Shown one piece after another: positions 46,160 to 55,540 of a stretch of DNA of 64,000 nucleotides (position 1 is the stretch's first letter; each line of letters starts with the position of its first letter). This DNA comes from Harmonia axyridis (taxonomy: Eukaryota > Arthropoda > Insecta > Coleoptera > Coccinellidae). Position numbers and translations under genes: made by a program. The notes below the pieces were generated by a model. That model worked only from the letters and a program-made list of their open reading frames with translations. It ran no database searches and had not been told where the DNA came from. The stretch covers positions 52,700,798-52,764,797 of the forward strand of contig NC_059501.1 in assembly GCF_914767665.1 (NCBI RefSeq), in the 5' to 3' direction.

Positions 46160-46276
46160 CGAGCTAGCCGAAGCTAGTTCGATTGTGATTGTGATTGTGT
46201 AGCACTAAGTTTCCATCTCTCTTGTACGGGATCGAGCACATGTTTATTTCCCGTTCCTTCTGTCTTAATTCTAAGT
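46160..46276 (-). repeat. Dispersed repeat, copy 2 (inverted)
   Basis: This is the inverse of 5082-5190. Matching blocks are AGTTTCCATCTCTCTTGTA and CCCGTTCCTTCTGTC. It also has its own small palindrome (TCGAGCTAGCCGAAGCTAGT). Confidence 0.6.
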
Positions 46277-46322
46277 CTGTATTTTTTTCTTAGTATTTAT
46301 TGATATAGTCGTAGATAAAGTA

Positions 46323-46450
46323 TAGTATTCAACTTGCGGTAATGGTCATAACTCACTTGATGAATTACAGCACTCGCCTGCGGCTCGTGCTGCAAACATC
46401 ATCTGCGTGAGTTATGACCTACATTACCGCTCGTTGAATAATATACTATT
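46323..46450. repeat. Inverted repeat
   Basis: The left arm is TAGTATTCAACTTGCGGTAA then TGGTCATAACTCA. The right arm is the near inverse (TGAGTTATGACCTACATTAC then CGCTCGTTGAATA). The centre has GCACTCG/CGGCTCGTGC. It is a MITE-like hairpin of about 128 bp. Confidence 0.65.
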
Positions 46451-46679
46451 ATACTGTCACTGTGGTACGACGTACTGTCGTCGTCGTATTCAACTATCGG
46501 AACGGGTTCAGCAGAGTCAAAGTGATCCTGGTAAAAGAACAAATTTTAGTAGAATTTGAAACATATCCTACAGATTCAATGAAAACGATATCAGATTGTC
46601 TTAATTTGACGTATTGTAAAGTATGATTCACAATACGCACTTCATGATTATTCCCCTTTCATTATACAGCATTACACAC

Positions 46680-47165
46680 CGTTGAAGTCCCTCTTCAAGA
46701 ACTCCCTGTTCTTGTCAGAAGAATGGACTTCTATCGATTTCTCCTAAATTGTGACATTGAAGATCCTGAGTACTTAAAACGCAAAATTTGCGGAAAAAAA
46801 CTTTCCATTAGAGACGTTTTACTCTCAATGTTTGGATGGAGCCATCCACAATTGTATTGTTGGTCCAGTTCTTCTTCCGGAAAACTCGATTGGCGTTGCG
46901 TACAAGAACTTTTTTCGCGATTAGCTCTCAATAGTCAATACTATTTCAGGGCGTAGCGATGGTTGCGCAATGGTCAATTCATTGGCCCGCCAGATCTCCA
47001 GAGCTAACCCCGTGTAACTTCTACATTTGAGGTCGCATAAAAAGTTTAATTTACAATACTATAGTGGCGACCCATGAAGAATTGAGAGAGATTTTGACGG
47101 CCACCTAGCTTATAAAATGTAGGTTTCCATCGCGGGTATAACCGTCACTGAAGTACGCCACAGGC
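46680..47165 (+). pseudogene. Tc1/mariner transposase relic (C-terminal half)
   Basis: Plus-strand fragments include IVGPVLLPENSIGVAYKNFF, then WPARSPELTPCNFYIWGRIK-type sequence with one stop inside it, and SLIYNTIVATHEELREIL. These are the DDE_3 core around the third catalytic residue. Frames shift at least twice. The N-terminus is missing. Confidence 0.75.
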
Positions 47166-47435
47166 TACGTGTCTGCGTAAGAAATCGAGTTATTTTTTCT
47201 TTTTATTTAATTTTTATCCGAGAATGTGAAAAACATTCAGCCCTCTTTAGAAAGCTAATGAAACAAGAAATTGTTACGTAATTATACGTAATTTGTACAC
47301 TAAGTTTCAAGAAGTTTTTTCGAATAATACACAGCTGATTCGAAAATAAAATTGTGGTCACTTATCTCAAATTATTTTTGAGATGAAATTTATAGATATA
47401 TAAGTAAATATATATAAGATTCATACGTTTTGGGA

Positions 47436-48052
47436 GATCCTTCTCCTTTTTAAATGAATTCATACTTTTCAGCTTTCGCGGCAGCATATGTTGAATTTCC
47501 TCAGAATAATAATTAAATACAATTAATTCTTTTCCAAAACATCTCAGGGATTCTCTGAAAAATCTAAATACCGCCATAGCTCAGTAATCATCCACTTTTG
47601 ACCCCTAGTTGACAAGACTTAGTTTGCTGCAGATGGCCTCTTAGTATGACTCCTTCAAAGAATCGAATTACCAAACACCCTGTATATCTTCCATTTGGAA
47701 TTTCACTAGTTCAGGAGAAATCTAACTTTTTTTTTTTGGGCGACCTCCTTTCTGAAGTGAACCCTCATTTTGCAGCTTTCAAGAAAGCATCAATTGAATT
47801 TTCATACACTAATAGTTATTACACAAAATTAATTCTTTTTCAAAACAATTCAGAGATTTTCTGAAAAACAGGAAAACCACTTTTCACACAAAATACATTT
47901 TTTCAAAACAACTCTGAGATTTTCTGAAAAAACGGAAAACCGCTTTAGCTCATCCCCTTTTGACCCCTAGTTGATAGGACTCAATTTGTTTCAAATGACT
48001 ATAGTATAATCCTTTGAAACTATCACATCGAATTACCAAATACCCTGTATTG
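47436..48052. repeat. Duplicated fragments of a TACAGGG-type element
   Basis: Two diverged copies (about 47436-47690 and 47730-48052) share CTTTTGACCCCTAGTTGA and end in ATTACCAAACACCCTGTAT or ATTACCAAATACCCTGTAT. The second copy has an internal tandem duplication of about 60 bp (47821-47885, 47886-47945) around GATTTTCTGAAAAA. Confidence 0.6.
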
Positions 48053-48327
48053 AGAATAACCATTTCAAGCTTTCTACAAAATTTCATATTGATTGTGTTA
48101 TCAGAACTATAGAAAATCGTATCGGTTCAACTAAAAAAACTTAATATATCATTGACAATAATAATATAACAATAAACAGAAATTTTTAACTGTGCAAAAT
48201 TCCGTATTTATTGAGAAGTCAAGAAGAATTTAGGAAAAAAAGAAGAATGCACTGAAGTCAGGAGCTTTTGAGCGCTCGCAATAATCCGCCAATTCGAAAA
48301 TTTCACCCTCACCTCACCTCATAGATA

Positions 48328-50389
48328 TACAGGGTGTTCCTAAATTGAACGTACACACGAAAAGTTTGAATTTTTTTCAAGTTTTTTTCTCATAGTATCT
48401 ACACTTCACAAGATATTCAACTGAAATTTGGCATAGATATTACATTTGAGAGTTCTCATCACGTGACATGGCAATTTCGATAGAAGATCTACAGGGTGAT
48501 ATTTTTTCTGGAACACTGCCACCTGTTCTTCTGCAGAACTTTTTTTTTGGTGAGCAACTGTTAATTTGAAAAAATGATAGGAAGGCCACTTTGTAATCTG
48601 TGGTGAATGAATTCAGTGCCAGTTTTGACACATCAAATTTATCGAACGTTTGTTTTTTAAAAAGTGAAGGTGGCTGCATTTGTGGCTATTTTTTTTTTTT
48701 AATGTAGTTAGACTACTATTTTCATTACGATTTTTATGACTGTCACAACAATAGTATTTGATCAGAAATTAGAACCTCTACACATTTCAATATCAAAACA
48801 TGCCGAAGTTCACGAATTCCGTAATGACTGATATGCATTTCATGTATGGTCTTGCAAATGGAAATTCAAGAGAAGCTAGGCATCTTTACATGGAACGCTA
48901 TCCAAATAGAGTGATACCATCGAATGTTCTCTGATATTCATAGGCGTCTTTCAGAAGCTGGATCTTTTTCCACGAAAAGAATTAATGCTGGGAGACCACG
49001 CAGTGTGAGAACACTACAACTCGAAGAGGCACATTCAGAGGGTGCAAGGCTCTTCTGCCTCGAGATTTTCATCCGAGGGTTAGTTTTTGTCAGTGGTACC
49101 TCAGTAGACTATTGATGAATCCTTATTTTGATTGCCAAATTCTATTCACTGATGAAGCCTGCTTCTCAAGGACTTCAATTATCAATTTTCATAATGAACA
49201 CGTATGGGCTAAGGAGAATCCGCATGGATATGTAGAAGCCCATTTTCAAGAGCAATTTTCACTAAATGTGTGGGTGGTAATATTGGTGATGATTTGCTTG
49301 GTCCTTTCTTCTTGCCAGGTCGACTAACAGGTCAATCATACAGACATTTTTCAGAAAACGATTTGCTCTTGTTATTGGAAGATATACCTCTTATGCTACG
49401 ACGAGAAATGTGGTTCATGCATGACGGTGCTCCTGCTCATTTTTCAGTTTTGGCAAGGGAGTATTTGGACGAAAATTATGAAAACAGGTGGATTGGACGG
49501 GGGTCCTCAGTCATCAATCCCCAGACTCAAATAGTTTAGATTTCTTTTTATGGGGCCACCTGAAATCTCTAGTATACTCGACACCCGTGAACACCGTAGA
49601 AGAACTGAGAAATCTTATAATAGGCGCATTTGATACAGTTAGGAATACTCCGGGAGTGTTTGAAAGAGGTCGATCGTCTATGAGACGAAGAACAGAAGCT
49701 TGTATAAGAGTTGGGGGAAGACATTTTCAACATTTGCTGTAGTTCAGTCCTTTGCGGTTACTTAGTTTTCTTGTTATGATTTTTTTCTTTAGTTTTACGT
49801 TTCTTGTTGTAATACATTTTTTGTGTTGATTATACGAGTTTATCGAATCTTTATGAATCATCGCTACAGATCAGGAAAATTTCCATAAAAACTGACGCTG
49901 AATTCATTCACCACAGCTTACAAAGTGGCCTTCCCATCATAATTTGGATTTTCACGAGGATTTCGAGAGAATCGTTCAAAATTTTTTATCTCGTAATAGT
50001 TGGTAGATACGACGAAACTACAAGAGACCGAAAAGTTTAGTATAAGAACAAGGCTTCTTTTTACATTTTTTCAAATTAACAGTTGCTCACCAAAAAAAAG
50101 TTCTGCAGAAGAACAGGTGGCAGTGTTCCAGAAAAAATATCACCCTGTAGATCTTCTATCGAAATTGCCATGTCACGTGATGAGAACTCTCAAATGTAAT
50201 ATCTATGCCAAATTTCAGTTGAATATCTTGTGAAGTGTAGATACTATGAGAAAAAAACTTGAAAAAAATTCAAACTTTAACACTCTGTATCTCGAAAACG
50301 AAACGTTTGCGACCCCATGTTTATGGGACTTTTTTTTCTTAAACTCACTCCCCTTTTTATTTGTACGTTCAATTTAGGAACACCCTGTA
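48328..50389 (+). mobile_element. Long-TIR Tc1/mariner-like element, inactivated
   Basis: The element is 2,062 bp, flanked by TA. Its ends are TACAGGGTGTTCCTAAATTG and the inverse. The right arm is about 0.5 kb (49895-50389). The left arm (48328-about 48625) matches it with two internal deletions of about 80 and 150 bp. The arms are nearly identical where they align, which points to fairly recent activity. A broken transposase gene lies between them. Confidence 0.9.
48800..49742 (+). pseudogene. Transposase of the long-TIR element (broken)
   Basis: It begins ATG with MPKFTNSVMTDMHFMYGLAN and REARHLYMERYPNRV, a DUF4817-like N-terminus. After a stop and frameshift it continues with IHRRLSEAGSFSTKR and AGRPRSVRTLQLEEA. 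It then jumps by deletion of the helix-turn-helix middle to ALLPRDFHPRVSFCQWYLS. The core retains QILFTDEACFS (first Asp), WFMHDGAPAHF (second Asp) and SPDSNSLDFFLWGHLKSLVY (third acidic residue), and a C-terminus RTEACIRVGGRHFQHLL. At least three frame changes and the missing block make it non-functional. Confidence 0.85.
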
Positions 50390-50460
50390 TAAGTGCTTTC
50401 CAAAGGTGAAATTGTAGTGCATGAATGAACGACTGCCCGAAAGTTGCCGACTTCGCGCTT

Positions 50461-51507
50461 TTCTGTTTTTTTCTCTTTGCACAAATTAAGTTACCATTTA
50501 GTGTTACACTTTTTCCAATCGATTGAAAATCGATATTCGTCGCTCATTCTTTAGAACACCTCTAATAAATGTTTATTTCACCGGATTAGGTATTTGTTAG
50601 CAGTAGGCCTTACTTTAAAGGCGATAAAATGAATTTAAATAATAAAGTCTCAAAAATGTTTGGTGATTATTCACCAATCTCCGCAATACACCCTTGATCT
50701 TCCCAATTCTTAATTATAATTCTTAATTCTAACACTAGTTGGTATTTCGATATTTTCGTACGAATGATTTAGAGCCGAAACCTTGGGAGGTCAAAAATCT
50801 CAGCGCTCCCAATCACTAAACCATATCCATGTATATCATCTTGGGAGGATGAGACCAAGTTCTTTTTGTTTTGAATCTCACTCTGCATCTTTTTGTGTTT
50901 ATTTTAGTAGGAGGTTACCCCGGAGTGTCGCGCTATTTTATACTATTTTAAATTAGACAGACCAGACATTCCACAGCTCCCTTTAATAAAAAGCAGTCTA
51001 ACTACCTTCTCGTCTCTCTCGTGAAAACGTTCACGACGAGTTAATTATAGCGCCAGTGACAAAGAACATAATTTTTCATTGAGTCTCAAACTGGAAGATA
51101 CATCAGAATTTGGTCCTTATCAGGTACAACTCGAACGAAACATAAATTTAGGTGAGATCTTATTATTTCCACAATATGTATATGTACTTAGATTTCGCTA
51201 TTTGAAGAAAAGAAAACTAACTCTTAGATGACAATAAAGTAATGCGAATTTGTCAATTAGACAGAAAATATGAATTCGCCTTGCAAATATATTGGATCAT
51301 CTCTGAAGTGAGTAGGTGCATGTAAACAAAATATTCGTGTGTACCTATTCGGTGTTCGCCACGAATATTGTTCCATTCTCCACTCTGTGAAGTTTTTTTG
51401 CCACGATTCAAGGATGATTCTTGTGGGGTGTTTGAATATTCGTCATTGCGCAGATGATGATGATGAACTTGATATAATGATATAAAGTGGAAGAAATGAT
51501 GAAAACA
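50461..51507. other. Intergenic, no gene recognised
   Basis: Nothing could be supported here. Base composition is slightly less AT-rich around 50760-51060. Confidence 0.35.
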
Positions 51508-51580
51508 CTGACCTGAATGTCAAAAGCTTTCGAGCGCTCCTTCAATAATGCGCCAATTACGCTCTAGGAGACCATTGTCC
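51508..51580. repeat. Single arm of the GAGCGCTC family
   Basis: CACTGACCTGAATGTCAAAA runs through GCTTTCGAGCGCTCCTTCAA to ATGCGCCAATTACGC. The opposite arm is absent. Confidence 0.6.
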
Positions 51581-51691
51581 TGATGGTAATATCAATAATC
51601 AATATGAATTGATTATAGATATAATCAATTCAAAACTGATATCTGCACAATCAAATTACAATTTGAATGAATCACAATAAAAAACCGTTTA

Positions 51692-52404
51692 GATAAACGG
51701 TGTTCCTAATGTATACAAATGAAAATGACAGATATATCGGGTCATTTTAAGAAGAAGGTCCTATAACTTTAATCCACAAACGCTTCGGTTTTGAGATACC
51801 GGTATTAAAGTTCAAGTTTTTTTTTCATAGCACCTTCCCTTCACAAGATATTTGACTTGAATTGGCATAAATCTTCAGATTCAAAGTTTTCATCTTGTGA
51901 TATGCTTATTTTGTATGCAAATCTACAGGGTAATATTTTTTCTGGAAGGGTACTTGCTTCTTTCCACCAGAACTATTTTTTGATGAAGCACTGGTACTTT
52001 AGAAGAATGTGAAAAGAAACTCTGGTCAACTTTTTGGTTTGTTTTAGTTTTATCGTATCTGCTTTCGATTTCGAGAAAAAAAAATTCAAACAGCTCTCTG
52101 GTAATCCTCAGGAAAATCCAAATTATTATAAAAATCCAGTTAGGAAGCTATGATGAATAAATCAATTATAACTTTTGGTACTTATCAACCAATTCTGTAG
52201 CGAAGATTAATAAAGATTCGAAAAACTAATAAATATAAGCATAACTGAAAAGTATGACTATACAAGAAACACCCTACAGGGTGTTTCTAGAGATACATCT
52301 CGCAAACAAAGCGTTTGCGGGCTCATGTTTATGGGACTTTTATTCTTAGAATTATCCAAGGAATCTCCTATTTTCCTTCGTAACTCCGTTTTAGGAAAAC
52401 CCAG
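51692..52404 (+). mobile_element. Non-autonomous relative of the long-TIR element
   Basis: It begins CGGTGTTCCTAATGT and ends TTTTAGGAAAACCCAGTATA, diverged forms of the TACAGGGTGTTCC end. Its subterminal blocks (CACAAGATAT, CTACAGGGTAATAT, GCGTTTGCGGGCTCATGTTT) are shared with 48328-50389 and 53630-54090. It has no coding frame. Confidence 0.7.
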
Positions 52405-52519
52405 TATAAGGTGAGAACAATCGAATAAGTAATGAAAAAGTTATTTTGTGTAATTTGGTTCATACTTCGTTATCAAACCTCTTTTTCTCACATTACAGAT
52501 ATGAGTAAACGTTGTTGTA

Positions 52520-52746
52520 AAAATGTTTTTTTCGAGAACCCCCCAAGGAAAAAAGATCTCCGTTCTTGGTTTCCAGATGCCTCGGCATTGCTCGTTGCGA
52601 GTCGTATACATGAAAACCGAGTTGTAATCTTCCGAATTATTCTGTCTGGTGCTCCAATATTTTTTTCTCTTGATATTTTTGAGCGCCCCTTCAGACCTTG
52701 CGCCGGTGGCAAGTGCCACCTTTGCCACGCCCTAGATACGGCACTG
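52520..52746. mobile_element. Transposon terminus ending in ...GGCACTG (tentative)
   Basis: GC-richer sequence finishes with TTTGCCACGCCCTAGATACG then GCACTG, the form of a hAT-like right end. The matching CAGTG left end was not found, so the limits are uncertain. Confidence 0.3.
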
Positions 52747-53279
52747 TATAGCTTCAGTCATTCTCCTAAGAATTTTTGAAATTCATCATCTGAGCTGAGC
52801 ACATTATTCTAATTACCTTTCTGCAGAGAAGGTATTGATTCAACAACCCAATTTTGAAATAATTCTCCATTCATAGATTACTTATTGAATGATGAAAATT
52901 ACAATATTGTGTCTCGCTCCAGCACTGCCTACGAATCATCAATTTTCCTTAAGAATTTGATCGGGTCGCAATCAGTAGGTATACCTACCCCCATGTTAGC
53001 GTAGAAATGGGGGTAATAACCACCCCCCCAATATAAATTTCAGAACTCTCACAGACGAAGAACGAATTTTTTTTTCATAAAATGAACTAATAATCATATA
53101 ACTTTCCTTTGAAATCGATACGTCTGTAAAAAATCGGACCCCTTTACGGTTTATGAGCTTATTATCGCTTTCAAGATGAAAACTTTCATTACACTTCGAG
53201 CACGCTCAAGTCCGAGGTTTTTTATTTTCCTAAATTTATCCGCTTTGTCGGCGTCGGCCCTTATTTGCCATCTGTAATT

Positions 53280-53480
53280 TTTGCTTTCGACATCGGTTAA
53301 CAGTGTATACACTATAATGAACAAAGATAATGGGAAGTAGGACAGCCAGTGAAACACAACTTTTTAACTGAGCGACGTTTCGTCTGTATATTCAGACTTC
53401 TTCACAGCCTTAGTTAATTGTTGTCGGCTAACGATGTGACACACAAAACATTGAACACACAGTGTATTCTCTTACCCGTT
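53280..53480 (-). mobile_element. Penelope-like element relic (tentative)
   Basis: On the minus strand, GAAGAAGTCTGAATATACAG then ACGAAACGTCGCTCAGTT resembles the conserved 'GAAGAAGTCTGATGA...GACGAAACGTCGC' stretch found in Penelope-like element terminal repeats, where it can form a hammerhead ribozyme. The CUGAUGA core is degenerate here (CTGAATA). No RT or endonuclease motif was found nearby. Confidence 0.35.
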
Positions 53481-53629
53481 GTTTTCGGTTCTTTGTATCA
53501 TTCTCGTCACACAATTTCAGTACTGTAGTTATCAAAGAACTGAACTGGGTAATTTGTATCGAAAATTGTCTGAGCTTTGTTGTACAATTCATTGTGTTTT
53601 GAATTGACTATAGGGTGAATATAGGAGAC

Positions 53630-54090
53630 TACAGGGTGTTCCTAAATTGGAGGTACAAATGAAAATCATTTCATTTTAAGAAAAAAAGTCCTATAACATA
53701 ACTACTGTTAGTTTAGAAAAATGTAAAAAGAAACGCTGGTTCAGTACTACACGTTTTGGTTTGTTGTAGTTTTGTCGTATCTGCTATCGACTTCGAGAAA
53801 ACAGCTGTCTAGTAATCCTCAAGAAAATTCAAATTATTATAAAATTCAGTAAGCTGTGATAAATAAATTAATTATAAGTTTTGGTACTTATTCACCCACT
53901 CTTTAGGGAAGATTAAAAAAGATTCGATAAACTGGTTGAGCATTACAAAGAAGTAGGACTACAAACAAGTAACACCCTATATATCGAAAACAAAGCGTTT
54001 GCGGGCTCATGTTTATAGGACTTTTATTCTTAAAATTATCCAAGGAATCCCTCATGTTTCTAGGTAACTCCAATTTAGGAACAGCCAGTA
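53630..54090 (+). mobile_element. Non-autonomous relative of the long-TIR element, copy 2
   Basis: The left end is TACAGGGTGTTCCTAAATTG (exact) and the right end CAATTTAGGAACAGCCAGTA (near exact). The internal blocks match 51692-52404. It is about 461 bp. Its downstream flank (to about 54200) also matches the flank of the other copy. Confidence 0.8.
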
Positions 54091-54199
54091 TAAGATAAGA
54101 ACAATCGCATTGGTAATAAAAAAAAATTAATTAGAGTAATTTGGTTCAAACTTCAACCTCTTTTTCTCACATTATAGCTGTGAGTAAACGTCGTCGAAT

Positions 54200-55079
54200 T
54201 ATTTTTTTCGATTTGTCGAGATTTGTTGGGTGTCTATAAGGTGGATTTCCCTCCATTAAAAAAAAAAGATACCAATAGGTTAATCCTAGACTCTGCGACC
54301 CCAGAAATCATTCCATATTACCGTTAATTAATTACATACTTGATTTTTCATATATTACTTGATTATAGGTACATAACATGGCTGCGTAACCTGAGAGAAC
54401 GGTTCACCCAACGAATGGTTTTTTTTGGAAAAAAATGGGAGTCATCGTGGCCGCGAGTTCTTTCATAAGAATCTTATCAACTCATGAACCGTTGAGTTTT
54501 TACCCATGTTAAGACATTCTGCTGAAGTTGTCATCAAATAAGCTATCTAATGATGTAATAAAAATTGACCCAATATTCAAAAACCATTTCCAGCAAGTTA
54601 TGATTTCGACATAGATACCTTTACCTACAATCTACATCATAGTCAAAGTCATTCAAAAGAGTCCAAAAATTATTTAGCAATCTGTACCAAACATTAAATT
54701 ATTAAAAGAGTATTAAAACTATTGAATTTCAATTGGGTTTTTATGTTTTCATTTTTAAATATCATAAAGATATAATGGCGCCATCTACTCTCATACTATT
54801 CAAGTATCGTATTTTAAGTTATAGGTTTCTATTCGTACTACTTCAGGCTCATACACACTTTCCCTTAAACCTCATTCGCTCTAAAAAAGATGGCGCTGAC
54901 CGAAAATATTAAAGGAATTTTACCCATAGACAATCATTCTATTTTCTTCTTCTTCTTTCACATATTTTAGGACAAGGGCCTGTATTTTCCAACTTCAGTT
55001 CTCTTGAGATATTGAAGACCACGACTCATTCAATTTTATATCTATGATTATAGTTGACTTTCTGACACACCTATTCTAA
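54200..55079. other. Intergenic, no gene recognised
   Basis: AT-rich. Nothing could be supported here. Confidence 0.35.
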
Positions 55080-55540
55080 CGAGCTTTCATTTAAATACGT
55101 GGTCAAGAGTGCTGCGGAAAAATTAGAGTGGTTTTTCAGTGAGTACAAGTAGCGCTCAGCTTGTACCAAATTACAAACATTTGTTAACATCGCAGGATAT
55201 GTAACATTTCTATAAATAAATGTTACTAACATTTGTTTACATACTTCGAATCTAGGAACTATATGTATATGGTATAAGGCTTGTAACATTTATAGTTCCT
55301 AGATTCGAAGTATGTAGGTAAACAAATGTTAGTAACATTTATTTATAGAAATGTTATATATCGTGCGATGATAACAAATGTTAGTAATTTGGTGGAGTGC
55401 TGTAGAGTTGATTTTTTGCTGAGCGCTACTTGTAATAACCTTAGAACATTAATATCTATCTATATTCTAAGGTAATAACAGATAATCAACTCCAATTTCT
55501 CCACAGCAGTCTTGACCACGAATTTAAATGAACGCACGTT
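55080..55540. mobile_element. Foldback element with very long arms
   Basis: The outer arms contain CATTTAAATACGTGGTCAAG (left) and its inverse near 55512-55535. The middle blocks GTAGCGCTCAGC (55149-55160) and GCTGAGCGCTAC (55419-55430) are mirrored. The inner arms (about 55199-55263 and 55291-55357) are nearly perfect over 60-70 bp, around AACATTTCTATAAATAAATG. The hairpin takes up almost the whole 460 bp. Confidence 0.85.

Larger units (their letters stand above)
48251..50460. repeat. GAGCGCTC-family copy split by a later insertion
   Basis: The left arm at 48251-48326 contains GAAGTCAGGAGCTTTTGAGC then GCTCGC. The right arm at 50392-50460 is its inverse, GCATGAATGAACGACTGCCC then GAAAGTTGCCGACTTC. 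The 2.06-kb element between them inserted into the loop at a TA. Confidence 0.65.
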
